Shown here one piece after another: positions 43,571-52,790 of a stretch of DNA of 64,000 nucleotides (within the stretch, counting starts at the first letter, position 1; the number at the start of each line of letters is the position of its first letter). A program made the position numbers and the translations under genes. Source of the stretch: Hyphomicrobiales bacterium (GTDB taxonomy: Bacteria > Pseudomonadota > Alphaproteobacteria > Rhizobiales > Rhizobiaceae); the NCBI GenBank assembly GCA_900489925.1, contig UEHQ01000010.1:119869-183868 (forward strand). Reading direction: 5' to 3'. The notes beneath the pieces are model-generated. The model did not search any database and was not told the DNA's origin. It saw only the letters and a program-made list of their open reading frames with translations.

Positions 43571-44396
43571 TCGCGCCAACCAGGATTGCGCCGCCGGTCA
43601 GCGTCATGCTCGACGGGGTTTCGGCGAATATCAGCCAGATCCAGATCGGCGCCAGGATCGTTTCCAGCAGGTAGAACATGCCGACTTCGGGCGCCGATAG
43701 GTAGCGAGGCCCGGTCGCAAGGCACCAGAACGCGATCGGCATCAGAAGCGCGCCGTTGAAAATGATCCAGGCCGGATGCTCTATCGTCAATCCGGCAGGT
43801 AGGGCGTTGGCAAAGCCGAGTGCCGCCGGGAAGGCGGCTGCCAGCAGCGGAACGAACCCCATGTCCCGGCGCGACGCGCGACCGACCGTGATGGCTGACG
43901 CGAGGATCAGCGCCGAAAGCAGCGCCATCGCGTCGCCAAACACATGCCCGCCGGACAATCCGTCGTGCACGATAAGCCCCACGCCGAAAACCATCACCAG
44001 CATCGTTACAAGCGTCGAGACGGATGGTCGCTCTTTCAGAAACAGCCACGACAACAGCGCGCCGAACATCGGGTTGAACGCGACGATGAAGACGACGTTG
44101 GCCGTTGCCGTGTTGAAAACGGCAAGAAGGAAGGTGAGGGTGGACGTTCCGTAGAGCAACCCGGCCAGAATGCCATGACGCCCCGGTACGACAACCGGCC
44201 AGGCTCCCCTGATGTAGCGGATCAAGCAGACGATCAGCAGCGTTACGGCGACCGTCGTGATGCTGCGGGTGCCAAGGATCGACCACATGTCGCCATGCGC
44301 CAACCGCACCAGGGGGATATCCATGGAAATAGCGAGGCCGCCGATTGCCGTCAGCAGCAAGCCTTTCCGATGATCGGAAAGAATGGGAAGTGGCAT
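43509..44396 (-). CDS. EamA/DMT-family transporter
   Basis: 295 residues with about ten membrane helices in two EamA repeats (starts LLTAIGGLAISMDIPLVRL; the second repeat begins near SLSGGHVFGDAMALLSALI). The drug/metabolite-transporter superfamily includes exporters of amino acids, purine metabolites and drugs. The substrate is unknown. It begins one base after the bpt stop codon, so it is in an operon with bpt. It overlaps the convergent SRPBCC gene at its 3' end. Confidence 0.9.
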   Translation of the reverse strand: MPLPILSDHRKGLLLTAIGGLAISMDIPLVRLAHGDMWSILGTRSITTVAVTLLIVCLIRYIRGAWPVVVPGRHGILAGLLYGTSTLTFLLAVFNTATANVVFIVAFNPMFGALLSWLFLKERPSVSTLVTMLVMVFGVGLIVHDGLSGGHVFGDAMALLSALILASAITVGRASRRDMGFVPLLAAAFPAALGFANALPAGLTIEHPAWIIFNGALLMPIAFWCLATGPRYLSAPEVGMFYLLETILAPIWIWLIFAETPSSMTLTGGAILVGAIMAHSLWMVRTKPAQQALTH

Positions 44397-45173
44397 TTAG
44401 TCGTGGGTGCTTTCAGGCAGGGTGGAGATATCGAAACGCTCCCATCCGCGCGGAGTCAGATGTTCCTGCGGCTGGAAGCGAGTCTTGTATTCCATTTTCT
44501 TCGACCCTTGAACCCAGTATCCAAGATAGACATGCGGCAATCCAAGCGCTTTCGTGCGCCTGATATGATCGAGGATCATGAAGGTGCCGAGTGACCGGCG
44601 ATCGAGATCCGGATTGAAGTAGGAGTAGACCATAGAAAGCCCGTCGCTCATCGTGTCGGTGAGTGCTGCGGCAATCAGCTCGCCGGTCGGGCGGGTCTCC
44701 AGACCGGAGCCTTCGACGCGGCGCCGATATTCGATGATCTTGGTGTTGACGTGAGTGTCTTCGACCATGATCGCATAGTCGAGAACAGTCATGTCGGACA
44801 TGCCGCCCTGCTGGTGGCGGTAATCGAGGTAGCGACGAAAAAGCGAATATTGTTCGCTGGAAGGCTGCGCGGGAAATTCCGTCGCGATGATATCGGAGTT
44901 GGTCGCCAGCACGCGTTTCATCGATTTCGTCGGCTGAAACTCCTGCGCGAGAATGCGCACCGATATGCAGGCGCGGCAGGCTTCGCAGGCGGGGCGGTAG
45001 GCAATGTTCTGTGAACGGCGAAATCCGCCCTGCGTGAGGATGTCATTCATCTCTGCCGCGCGCGGACCGACGAGATGCGTGAAAACCTTGCGTTCCATCT
45101 CGTTGGCCAGATAGGGGCAGGCAGCCGGAGCCGTCAGATAAAACTGCGGTGATGGCGTTGTCTGCGTATTCAT
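44397..45173 (-). CDS. bpt: Aspartate/glutamate leucyltransferase (arginyl/leucyl-tRNA-protein transferase)
   Basis: 258 residues. The family motifs are [18 protein letters not shown] near the N-terminus and [25 protein letters not shown] with the cysteine set typical of the arginyltransferase/Bpt family. The C-terminal part has a GNAT-like fold ([20 protein letters not shown]). Bacterial Bpt leucylates N-terminal Asp or Glu to make N-degrons for ClpAP; the specificity over Arg is inferred from the bacterial family. It shares an operon with the EamA gene. A 10-bp inverted repeat lies in its leader (45199-45244). Confidence 0.9.
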   Translation of the reverse strand: MNTQTTPSPQFYLTAPAACPYLANEMERKVFTHLVGPRAAEMNDILTQGGFRRSQNIAYRPACEACRACISVRILAQEFQPTKSMKRVLATNSDIIATEFPAQPSSEQYSLFRRYLDYRHQQGGMSDMTVLDYAIMVEDTHVNTKIIEYRRRVEGSGLETRPTGELIAAALTDTMSDGLSMVYSYFNPDLDRRSLGTFMILDHIRRTKALGLPHVYLGYWVQGSKKMEYKTRFQPQEHLTPRGWERFDISTLPESTHD

Positions 45174-45198
45174 CTGCGGCAGAGATTTCCTTCGATTA

Positions 45199-45244
45199 GC
45201 TGTTGACGGAACAGCATGACTTAAGAATACAAAACGTCAACAGC
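45199..45244. promoter_or_regulatory. 10-bp perfect inverted repeat in the bpt leader, with an alternative pairing
   Basis: GCTGTTGACG (45199-45208) and CGTCAACAGC (45235-45244) are perfect inverted arms around a 26-bp spacer. AACAGC recurs inside at 45210-45215, so GCTGTT (45199-45204) can pair with either copy. The element lies 26 bp upstream of the bpt start. Operator or leader hairpin is open; chance for a perfect 10-bp arm is low but not nil. Confidence 0.55.
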
Positions 45245-45350
45245 GCGGCCATTTCGTGTCCGCGCTTGCCTCATATACTTTCGGATATGGTGCAGCAGCG
45301 ATCGCCGCAAAGATCGGCAGATCGCATTTGTTTCAACCTTTTGGCGGACG

Positions 45351-45809
45351 TCAGGCGGTGCGGACCGTGACGGTTCCGATGAGCAGGTCGTGGATCAGTC
45401 TGCTACGGTCGGTGAAGAGGCCAACCAACAGAATCAGTGGCGTGAGCACCGAGTTCAAGATCCAGAAAAGGGCCAGATGAACGATCGCCGTGAGGAAATC
45501 CATTCGTCTGCCATCGACGCGAATGATGGCGATGCCCATCGCCCGCATGCCGAGCGAGGCCTGGCTTGGTCCGCCAACCGTAAAGCCGAAATAGAGTCCG
45601 GCGACGATCACGAACAGTGCTGGATACAGGAAGAATCCCAGCCCCAATGTAACGATCGACAGGAAGAACAGCACCACTGCCGCAGGAATGCAGAGCAGGA
45701 GAATGATCACGTAGTCGAGGATGAACGCAAAGACACGGCGGCTCAGCGTTCCACTATAGGCGCGCCAGTCGTCCGGTGCGGCATAGAGCGGGTTCGGGTT
45801 GAGCGTCAT
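45351..45809 (-). CDS. RDD-family membrane protein
   Basis: 152 residues. The RDD domain begins YSGTLSRRVFAFILDYVI (Arg and Asp typical of the family). Three membrane helices follow: IILLLCIPAAVVLFFLSIV, LFVIVAGLYFGFTV and WILNSVLTPLILLV. The central S-L-GMRAMGI motif is the second signature. The function is unknown in most members; ion exchange has been shown for some. It lies between hemB upstream and bpt downstream on the same strand. A palindrome is 48 bp upstream of its start. Confidence 0.88.
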   Translation of the reverse strand: MTLNPNPLYAAPDDWRAYSGTLSRRVFAFILDYVIILLLCIPAAVVLFFLSIVTLGLGFFLYPALFVIVAGLYFGFTVGGPSQASLGMRAMGIAIIRVDGRRMDFLTAIVHLALFWILNSVLTPLILLVGLFTDRSRLIHDLLIGTVTVRTA

Positions 45810-45856
45810 CTTTGCGGTCTCCTTTCGAGAAGCGATGCCAAAAATATGGTATCGCA

Positions 45857-45880
45857 GGCCTCAAATACAATATTGAGGCC
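45857..45880. promoter_or_regulatory. Perfect palindrome between hemB and the RDD gene
   Basis: GGCCTCAA (45857-45864) and TTGAGGCC (45873-45880) with an 8-bp AT-rich spacer. It lies in the 80-bp gap, 9 bp after the hemB stop and 48 bp before the RDD start. No T-run follows on the minus strand, so it is either a non-canonical terminator of hemB or an operator for the RDD gene. Confidence 0.5.
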
Positions 45881-45889
45881 CTTGAGCGA

Positions 45890-46903
45890 TCAGCGTTTCG
45901 CCAGGATTTTGGCGACCTCCACAGCAAAGTAGGTTAGAACGCCATCGCAACCCGCACGTTTGAACGCCAGCAAGGTCTCCATCATCGCCCGCTCGCCATC
46001 GATCCAGCCGTTCATCGCGGCAGCCTTGATCTGCGAATATTCTCCCGAGACCTGGTAGGCGAAGGTCGGCAGGCCGAACGCTTCCTTCATGCGCCAGCAG
46101 ATGTCGATGTACGGCAGGCCGGGCTTGACCATCAGCATGTCTGCGCCTTCCTCGACATCGAGGGCGGCGTCACGGATCGCCTCCGTGCCGTTGGCCGGAT
46201 CGATGTAATAGGTCTTCTTGTCGCCCTTCAGCAGTCCGCCGGTGGAGATCGCTTCGCGGTAAGGTCCGTAGAAGGCGGAGGCGAACTTGGTTGCGTAGCT
46301 CATGATGCCGACATTCTGGTGCCCAGCCGCGTCCAGCGCCTGGCGGATCGCGCCAATCCGGCCGTCCATCATTTCAGATGGGGAGATGATGTCCGAACCG
46401 GCATCCGCCTGCATTACGGCGGCGCGTGCGACCTGTTCAACCGTCTCGTCGTTGACGATCTCGCCGTTTCGCAGAATGCCGTCGTGGCCGTGGCTGGTGA
46501 AGGGATCGAGTGCGACGTCTGTGATGATGCCGATGTTCGGCACCGCCTTCTTGATCGCGATCGTCGCCTGGTTGATCAGATTGTTCGCTTCGAGGCTGTT
46601 GGAGCCCGTTTCGTCACGCAATTCCATTTCGATGTTCGGGAAGGTGGCGATAGCAGGAATGCCGAGATCGGCCGCTTCCTTCGTCGCCTCTACGAGCTTG
46701 TCCACACTCATGCGGTTGACGCCCGGCATTGCCGGGATGGGCTCGACGATGCCCGATCCGGGAACGACGAAGACCGGCCAGATGAGATCGTCCACGGTGA
46801 CGCGATTCTCCTGAACGAGACGGCGCGTCCAGTCAGCCTTGCGGTTGCGGCGCATCCGGCGGTGGCCGGTGATTTCATCGACGAGGTGTGTCTTGTCCTG
46901 CAT
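45890..46903 (-). CDS. hemB: Delta-aminolevulinic acid dehydratase (porphobilinogen synthase)
   Basis: 337 residues from MQDKTHLVDEITGHRRMRR; the frame extends further without similarity. It condenses two ALA into porphobilinogen for heme. The start RRNRKADWTRRLVQENRVTVDDLIWPVFV is canonical. DVALDPFTSHGHDG is the conserved active-site region, VDPANGTEAIRDAALDVEEGADMLMVKPGLPYID carries the Schiff-base Lys (VKPG), and YQVSGEY is conserved. The metal segment is Asp-rich (DVALDP), as in magnesium-type HemB. It is divergent from the small membrane protein gene. Confidence 0.96.
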   Translation of the reverse strand: MQDKTHLVDEITGHRRMRRNRKADWTRRLVQENRVTVDDLIWPVFVVPGSGIVEPIPAMPGVNRMSVDKLVEATKEAADLGIPAIATFPNIEMELRDETGSNSLEANNLINQATIAIKKAVPNIGIITDVALDPFTSHGHDGILRNGEIVNDETVEQVARAAVMQADAGSDIISPSEMMDGRIGAIRQALDAAGHQNVGIMSYATKFASAFYGPYREAISTGGLLKGDKKTYYIDPANGTEAIRDAALDVEEGADMLMVKPGLPYIDICWRMKEAFGLPTFAYQVSGEYSQIKAAAMNGWIDGERAMMETLLAFKRAGCDGVLTYFAVEVAKILAKR

Positions 46904-47033
46904 ATTCCAACTCTCAGCAATTCCGCTCAATGTTGGGCTCAATATCATGCCGCATCTCGAAACCAAACCGGACGATTGGCCGCAATGGACGAACTGGTGG
47001 CGAAGACGCAAATGCAGCCCTATTGTTTGACCT

Positions 47034-47471
47034 ATGGATATTGATTCTCCGACGATACCCAAGCGGACGCTGGCGAGCGTTTTCTTTGTCCTCTTCCTGA
47101 GGCTGGTGGCGATTTCGTGCTTCTGGTTCGGCCTGCAATATTGGGCGATGTTGGTCGGCTATTCGCTGGTCGGTGCCGGTCGCTTCGATCTTCTGAGCCT
47201 GCCATGGAAAGTCGCCAGCACGGGGCTCGCCGTGGTCTTTCCGGTTGCTTCTTTGGGGCTCTGGCTTGCGGTCTCCTGGGGGCCGGTCATTTGGGTGCTG
47301 GCAGCCGGTGGCCAGATCCTCATGTATGGCTTCCTGCCGGAGATATTCGGCGCTAATCGCCTCATCATTTTGCTGCACATTCTGGTCGCGCTGATCTACT
47401 GCGCCTTCCGCTTCGTGCTTTGGCAGGAGAGCCGTCGGCGGCGGCAGCAGGTAAGCGTTGATTTACCCTGA
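47034..47471 (+). CDS. Small conserved membrane protein, DUF6163-like
   Basis: 145 residues starting MDIDSPTIPKRTLAS. Four membrane helices are predicted: SVFFVLFLRLVAISCFWF, a second around YWAMLVGYSLV, VFPVASLGLWLAVSWGPVIW, and ANRLIILLHILVALIYCAF; the C-terminus is basic. No enzymatic motif. It resembles a hypothetical family widespread in rhizobia; the function is unknown. It is a single-gene unit between divergent hemB and ldtR. Confidence 0.78.
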   Translation: MDIDSPTIPKRTLASVFFVLFLRLVAISCFWFGLQYWAMLVGYSLVGAGRFDLLSLPWKVASTGLAVVFPVASLGLWLAVSWGPVIWVLAAGGQILMYGFLPEIFGANRLIILLHILVALIYCAFRFVLWQESRRRRQQVSVDLP

Positions 47472-47601
47472 TACAACCTCCGCTTCCGGTAAGGTGCTGT
47501 TAAGGCTGCAGTTTAAGTAGAATTTTATTTGTATTCGATAGGGTCTGTCTCAAGGCGGGAAGAAAACCAACACCGCCAAACAAAACAGTGAGGCAGTCAT
47601 C

Positions 47602-48117
47602 ATGAACACGAAAATCAAGCCGCAGGCGGTATCGAACTTCCGTGACCAGCAGGAACAGGGCATCCGCGATCTTTACATGGAATCCCTTCATCTTGTTGAA
47701 CGTCTGCACCGCCGTCTTCTCGACGTCATCAAGGACGAGTTCGACCGTCAGGGTCGCAGCGACGTCAACGCCATCCAGGCGCTGCTCCTTTTCAACATCG
47801 GCAACTCGGAACTGACCGCCGGCGAACTTCGCTCTCGCGGTTACTACCTGGGCTCCAACGTTTCCTACAACGTTAAGAAGCTGGTCGACCTCGGCTTCAT
47901 CAACCACCAGCGCTCGCGCATCGACCGTCGCTCGGTCCGCATCAGCCTGACGGAAACCGGCCAGGACATCGCGGAAACCGTTGCAAAGCTTTACGAACGC
48001 CATATCGCCTCGATCGACAAGGTCGGCGGTATCGGCACGGACGAATTCACGCAGATGAACAAGCTGCTGACCCGTCTTGATCGCTTCTGGAACGACCAGA
48101 TCCTCTATCGCCTCTAA
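47602..48117 (+). CDS. ldtR: MarR-family regulator LdtR
   Basis: 171 residues. A winged helix lies at about residues 50-125: LELLFNIGNSELTAGELRSRG, then the recognition helix YYLGSNVSYNVKKLVDLGF and the wing RSRIDRRSVRISLTE. It strongly resembles the LdtR described in Liberibacter and other Rhizobiaceae, which activates an L,D-transpeptidase gene and envelope functions and responds to small ligands. The presumed target gene, ldtP, lies 1.4 kb downstream on the same strand. A strong ribosome site and a terminator (48166-48199) make it monocistronic. A weak palindrome (47500-47516) is in the promoter. Confidence 0.9.
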   Translation: MNTKIKPQAVSNFRDQQEQGIRDLYMESLHLVERLHRRLLDVIKDEFDRQGRSDVNAIQALLLFNIGNSELTAGELRSRGYYLGSNVSYNVKKLVDLGFINHQRSRIDRRSVRISLTETGQDIAETVAKLYERHIASIDKVGGIGTDEFTQMNKLLTRLDRFWNDQILYRL

Positions 48118-48165
48118 TCTCGTAAGCCAACTTCCCTGCTGGCTTACCGGACCTCCAAGGCACAG

Positions 48166-48199
48166 AAGGGTGCAACGGTTTATATCGTTGCGCCCTTTC
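48166..48199 (+). terminator. Terminator of ldtR
   Basis: AAGGGTGCAACG / CGTTGCGCCCTT stem of 12 bp with one G-T pair and an 8-base loop, followed by TC. A separate 8-bp hairpin GTAAGCCA / TGGCTTAC (48122-48147) precedes it just after the ldtR stop. Confidence 0.75.
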
Positions 48200-48304
48200 T
48201 GCACGTGGTTCCTCGTGCGCTTCACGGCTGGCGGGAACTGCACAGAGTTGATAAAGGGGAGCGCGCCGACCTAGATGTCGGCCTAGGCTAGGGGATAGTG
48301 AGAC

Positions 48305-49150
48305 ATGATGTCAGAGGTGCTGGCGGCAAGCGGCGGCGTAAAGCAGGTTATCTGTATCAGCTGGGGTACGAAATACGGTGCGCCGTTCATAAACCGCCTT
48401 TACGGCATGGTGAAGCGCAATATAACGCCGCCTTTCACCTTCACCTGCTTTACCGACAACCGCGCCGACCTGAATCCGGAAATCCTCTGCGAGGACCTGC
48501 CACCGCTCGATGTCGAAAAAATGCCCGTCAACACGCTGGGTATCTGGCCCAAAGGCCGGCTTTGGGGGCCAAGGCTTGGCAATCTGAAGGGGCCGGTTCT
48601 TTTCCTGGACCTCGATCTCGTGATCGTAAGCTCGCTTGATCCCTTCTTCGCCGTTGGTGGTCCGGATGACGTGGTGTTGTCGCGGAACCAGACGACGCCC
48701 TTCGAACGGCTTGGGCAGACGTCACTTTTCCGCTTTCCTGTGGGCAAGCTTGCGCCTTTGCAGGAGAAGTTTCGCGCAGATCCGCAAGGAGTCGCTGACA
48801 AATATCGATTCGAGCAGCGGTTCGTTACGCGTAACGCGCCGGGCGGCGCCAAGTTTTTTTCGCGCCGCTGGGTCCTGCATTTCAAGCAGGATTGCCGTTG
48901 GTCGTGGCCGCTGAACTATCTCTTCGCGCCCCGATTGCCGGCTAGCGCGAAAGTCGTGCTCTTCCCGCGCGGTTTTCATCCGCAGTTTGCCATCGAAGGC
49001 CGCTACGGTGGCAAGGGCCCAACCGTGTCACCGATGTACCATATTTCGCATATGTTCGACCGTTCCCGCCGGGGAAAGCGGTCCCTCGCGCGCTATTTGC
49101 GCCAGTACATCCGTCCAGCGCCTTGGGTCGCTGAACACTGGCGCGAATGA
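48305..49150 (+). CDS. Glycosyltransferase-like protein (DxD motif)
   Basis: 281 residues. The metal-binding motif is FLDLDLVIVSSLDPFF, a DxD in a Rossmann-type GT-A context. VICISWGTKYGAPFINRLYGMVKR at the N-terminus and TFTCFTDNRADLN resemble the nucleotide-sugar part. RYFRPAPWVAEHW-type basic C-terminus (RRGKRSLARYLRQYIRPAPWV) could bind membranes or polysaccharide. No signal peptide or membrane helix is seen, so it is cytoplasmic. The acceptor is unknown; the location between two peptidoglycan-related genes suggests a surface-glycan role only loosely. Confidence 0.8.
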   Translation: MMSEVLAASGGVKQVICISWGTKYGAPFINRLYGMVKRNITPPFTFTCFTDNRADLNPEILCEDLPPLDVEKMPVNTLGIWPKGRLWGPRLGNLKGPVLFLDLDLVIVSSLDPFFAVGGPDDVVLSRNQTTPFERLGQTSLFRFPVGKLAPLQEKFRADPQGVADKYRFEQRFVTRNAPGGAKFFSRRWVLHFKQDCRWSWPLNYLFAPRLPASAKVVLFPRGFHPQFAIEGRYGGKGPTVSPMYHISHMFDRSRRGKRSLARYLRQYIRPAPWVAEHWRE

Positions 49151-49544
49151 CCATTGGACCGGGTGCTGTGTCATCAGCGTGTCATCTTTGCAACGCATGG
49201 CAGACAACCGCAAACGCCTGTATTCAAGCCGTTTTTTAGGCGTTATTAACCGCCACGTTTCATGCTGGCATATGGCTTGAAATTTGCGTCGCCCGCATAA
49301 GTTGAGTTTTGCCCGGGTGACACGAATTGGCCATATTAGCATGTCAGCGGAAAAGTACGGCAAATTGGCGCTTTCCAAATCAGAGGTCCGATAACCTCGC
49401 GCTTCCTGCTCGCAATCATGTGATGGCCGGAAACGTAGATGTGTGATGCGCCGTGGCGATGGGCTGATAATGACTGTGTGCCCGCAGTTATAGGCGCAAA
49501 GGCCGCTGGTCTCTCAAGCAGCGGTATTTTAGTGGTTGGGATGG
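49151..49544. other. 394-bp intergenic region before ldtP
   Basis: No gene is seen on either strand. It must contain the ldtP promoter. I see no clear -35/-10 pair, no strong palindrome and no terminator for the preceding gene. The sequence has no repeat shared with the ldtR promoter that I can recognise. Confidence 0.5.
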
Positions 49545-50849
49545 ATGTCGAAGAAAATCGGAACTGAAGCTTTCTCTCGTCGGGCGTTTCTGACGTCTGC
49601 GGCTATGGTGGGAGCGGGTGCTCTTGCCGCGCCGGCGTTGGCACAATCGGCGCTCGATTCGATCATCAATGCGCCGCAGCGTGGCGACTGGGATGACCAG
49701 TTCGATGCGAAGGCGGCCTCCCGCACGGCGACCGCCGTCGTTTCCAATACCCCGATCCTCGGCCCGCAATCCCTGTCCAGCATGCAGCAGGCAATCGCCG
49801 AGTACCAGCAGATCGCCTCCGCGGGCGGTTGGCCCGAAGTCGGCAGCAGCCAGCAGCGTCTGCAGATCGGTGTGACGGATCAGGTGGTTCAGGGCCTGCG
49901 CCAGCGGCTGATCATCACCGGCGACCTGCCGCGCGGAGCCGGCATCTCGAACTCTTTCGATTCGTATGTCGACGGCGCAGTGAAGCGTTTCCAAGCGCGC
50001 CACGGCCTGCCGGCCGATGGTGTTATCGGCGAATTCACGCTGAAGGCCATGAACATCCCGGCTGACGTGCGTTTGCAGCAATTGAATACCAACCTCATCC
50101 GCCTCCAGACCTTCCCTGAAGATCTCGGTCGTCGTCACGTCATGGTCAACATTCCGGCCGCTTACGTTGAAGGTGTCGAAGACGGCAGCGTCGTCACACG
50201 GCACAATGCCATTGTCGGGCGCCTCAGCCGTCCGACGCACCTCGTCAACTCGAAGATCTACGAGGTAATCCTCAATCCATACTGGACCGCGCCGCGTTCG
50301 ATCGTCGAGAAGGACATCGTGCCGCTCATGCGCAAGGATCCGACCTATCTCGAGAAGAACTCCATTCGACTGATCGACGGCAAGGGCAACGAAGTGGCCC
50401 CTGAAACGATTGACTGGAACGCCGAGAAGGCACCGAACCTGATGTTCCGCCAGGATCCGGGCAAGATCAACGCCATGGCGTCCACGAAGATCAACTTCTA
50501 CAACAAGAACGGCGAGTACATGCACGACACGCCGCAGCAGGGCCTGTTCAACAAGCTCATGCGCTTCGAGTCGTCCGGCTGCGTTCGCGTTCAGAACGTC
50601 CGTGATCTGACGACGTGGCTGCTCCGCGATACCCCGCCGTGGTCGCGCCAGCAGATGGAGCAGGTCATCACCACGCGCGTCAACACGCCGATCAAGCTTG
50701 CCGAAGAAGTGCCGGTCTACTTCGTCTATATCTCCGCATGGGGCATGCCGGATGGCGTCGTGCAGTTCCGCGACGACATCTACCAGATGGATGGCAATGC
50801 CGAACTGGCTCTCGATACGACCGCTGGCACGGAACAGCCGGTCCAGTAA
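49545..50849 (+). CDS. ldtP: L,D-transpeptidase family protein (LdtP), Tat-exported
   Basis: 434 residues from MSKKIGTEAFSRRAFLTSAA, a twin-arginine signal (SRRAFLTS). A peptidoglycan-binding helix set precedes the catalytic domain (YVDGAVKRFQARHGLPADGVIGEFTLKAMN). The YkuD/L,D-transpeptidase catalytic motif ends in FESSGCVRVQN, with nucleophile Cys346 and an upstream MHDTP His region. The enzyme forms 3-3 cross-links or attaches lipoproteins; the exact product is not established. It is the expected target of LdtR. The terminator at 50877-50905 closes it. Confidence 0.9.
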   Translation: MSKKIGTEAFSRRAFLTSAAMVGAGALAAPALAQSALDSIINAPQRGDWDDQFDAKAASRTATAVVSNTPILGPQSLSSMQQAIAEYQQIASAGGWPEVGSSQQRLQIGVTDQVVQGLRQRLIITGDLPRGAGISNSFDSYVDGAVKRFQARHGLPADGVIGEFTLKAMNIPADVRLQQLNTNLIRLQTFPEDLGRRHVMVNIPAAYVEGVEDGSVVTRHNAIVGRLSRPTHLVNSKIYEVILNPYWTAPRSIVEKDIVPLMRKDPTYLEKNSIRLIDGKGNEVAPETIDWNAEKAPNLMFRQDPGKINAMASTKINFYNKNGEYMHDTPQQGLFNKLMRFESSGCVRVQNVRDLTTWLLRDTPPWSRQQMEQVITTRVNTPIKLAEEVPVYFVYISAWGMPDGVVQFRDDIYQMDGNAELALDTTAGTEQPVQ

Positions 50850-50876
50850 GGCCGCCCGCCGGTATAGTCGCTTTCG

Positions 50877-50905
50877 AAACCGCGTCTTTTCAGGCGCGGT
50901 TTTTT
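50877..50905 (+). terminator. Rho-independent terminator of ldtP
   Basis: AAACCGCG / CGCGGTTT 8-bp stem, 10-base loop, followed by a run of T residues (50900-50905). Confidence 0.85.
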
Positions 50906-51002
50906 GTTGCGCGTAGATTGCCTAGCAAATGTCGTTCTCCGTATTGCCCTTGGCAGGGCAGGGCGCTAATACCTTCGCGCATTCCAGTTGAGGAGCCCGC
51001 CC

Positions 51003-52301
51003 ATGACCAATGCTTCCACCCAGACCTTCTTCAATCGCTCGCTTGCCGACACCGATCCGGAAATCTTCGGTTCGATCCAAAAGGAACTCGGTCGCCAGCG
51101 TCATGAGATCGAGTTGATCGCTTCGGAAAACATCGTTTCCCGCGCGGTTCTGGAAGCCCAGGGCTCCATCATGACCAACAAGTACGCCGAGGGTTATCCG
51201 GGCAAGCGCTACTATGGCGGCTGCCAGTTCGTCGATATCGCTGAAGAACTTGCGATCGAACGTGCCAAGAAGCTGTTCGGGGTCAACTTTGCCAACGTTC
51301 AGCCGAACTCCGGTTCGCAGATGAACCAAGCTGTCTTCCTCGCGCTGCTGCAGCCGGGCGACACCTTCATGGGCCTCGACCTCAACTCGGGCGGTCACCT
51401 GACGCACGGTTCGCCGGTCAACATGTCCGGCAAGTGGTTCAACGTCGTCTCCTACGGTGTTCGCGAAGGCGATAACCTGCTCGACATGGACGAAGTCGCT
51501 CGCAAGGCCGAAGAAACCAAGCCGAAGCTCATCATCGCCGGCGGCACCGCTTACTCTCGTATATGGGACTGGAAGCGCTTCCGCGAAATCGCTGACTCGG
51601 TCGGCGCTTATCTGATGGTCGACATGGCTCACATCGCCGGTCTCGTTGCCGGTGGCCAGCATCCGTCGCCGTTCCCGCATTGCCATGTTGCGACCACCAC
51701 GACCCACAAGTCGCTGCGCGGGCCGCGCGGTGGTGTGATCCTGACCAACGACGAAGATCTGGCGAAGAAGTTCAACTCGGCCGTCTTCCCGGGTCTCCAG
51801 GGCGGTCCGCTCATGCACATCATCGCCGCCAAGGCCGTTGCCTTCGGCGAAGCGCTGCAGCCTGAGTTCAAGGACTACGCGGCCCAGATCGTCAAGAACG
51901 CCAAAGCGCTTGCCGAAACGCTCATCGCAGGCGGCCTCGATGTCGTCTCCGGCGGCACCGACAACCACCTGATGTTGGTCGACCTTCGCAAGAAGAACGC
52001 CACGGGCAAGCGCGCCGAAGCCGCACTCGGCCGCGCCTACATCACCTGCAACAAGAACGGCATTCCGTTCGACCCTGAAAAGCCCTTCGTCACCTCTGGT
52101 GTCCGCCTCGGCGCGCCTGCCGGCACGACGCGCGGCTTCAAGGAAGCGGAATTCAAAGAAATCGGCAATCTCATCGTCGAGGTTCTCGATGGCCTGAAGG
52201 CCGCCAACTCCGACGAGGGCAATGCCGGCGTCGAAGCAGCCGTACGCGACAAGGTGGTCAACCTCACCGGCCGCTTCCCAATGTACGATTACATCGGCTA
52301 A
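51003..52301 (+). CDS. glyA: Serine hydroxymethyltransferase
   Basis: 432 residues from [19 protein letters not shown] with GAGGAG upstream. It interconverts serine and glycine and supplies 5,10-methylene-THF. PLP-binding lysine is K236 in [33 protein letters not shown] and [15 protein letters not shown] are typical. It is the first gene of a run with nrdR, ribD and ribE (10-bp, 4-bp and overlapping junctions). Confidence 0.98.
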   Translation: MTNASTQTFFNRSLADTDPEIFGSIQKELGRQRHEIELIASENIVSRAVLEAQGSIMTNKYAEGYPGKRYYGGCQFVDIAEELAIERAKKLFGVNFANVQPNSGSQMNQAVFLALLQPGDTFMGLDLNSGGHLTHGSPVNMSGKWFNVVSYGVREGDNLLDMDEVARKAEETKPKLIIAGGTAYSRIWDWKRFREIADSVGAYLMVDMAHIAGLVAGGQHPSPFPHCHVATTTTHKSLRGPRGGVILTNDEDLAKKFNSAVFPGLQGGPLMHIIAAKAVAFGEALQPEFKDYAAQIVKNAKALAETLIAGGLDVVSGGTDNHLMLVDLRKKNATGKRAEAALGRAYITCNKNGIPFDPEKPFVTSGVRLGAPAGTTRGFKEAEFKEIGNLIVEVLDGLKAANSDEGNAGVEAAVRDKVVNLTGRFPMYDYIG

Positions 52302-52310
52302 GGATAGCGC

Positions 52311-52787
52311 ATGCGCTGCCCATTCTGCGGATCGGAAGACACACAGGTCAAGGATTCACGCCCGGCGGAGGACAATACGTCCATCCGCCGCAGGCGTATT
52401 TGTCCTGATTGCGGCGGTCGTTTTACGACCTTCGAACGCGTGCAGCTGCGCGAGTTGATGGTCCTCAAGAAGACCGGCCGCAAGGTGCCTTTCGACCGCG
52501 ACAAACTGGTACGCTCCTTCGAAATCGCCTTGCGCAAGCGTCCTGTCGATCGCGACCGGATCGAGCGGGCGGTTTCCGGCATAGTGCGGCGCCTCGAAAG
52601 CTCCGGCGAAGTCGAGATCAGCTCTGAACAGATCGGCCTGCAGGTGCTTGAGGCCCTGAAGAGCCTCGATGACGTCGGCTTCGTTCGCTACGCCTCGGTC
52701 TATCGGGATTTCTCGCACGCTGAGGATTTCGAAAAGGTCATCTCCGAAATCAACGCCAAGATCGCCCGCGATCCGCTGGACGGTTAG
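52311..52787 (+). CDS. nrdR: Transcriptional repressor NrdR (zinc ribbon plus ATP-cone)
   Basis: 158 residues. The N-terminal zinc ribbon is MRCPFCGS and ICPDCGGRF (four cysteines). The ATP-cone covers residues ~48-138 ([20 protein letters not shown] then [13 protein letters not shown]). NrdR represses ribonucleotide reductase genes in response to dATP/ATP. Its position between glyA and ribD is common in alphaproteobacteria. Confidence 0.97.
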   Translation: MRCPFCGSEDTQVKDSRPAEDNTSIRRRRICPDCGGRFTTFERVQLRELMVLKKTGRKVPFDRDKLVRSFEIALRKRPVDRDRIERAVSGIVRRLESSGEVEISSEQIGLQVLEALKSLDDVGFVRYASVYRDFSHAEDFEKVISEINAKIARDPLDG

Positions 52788-52790
52788 CCC

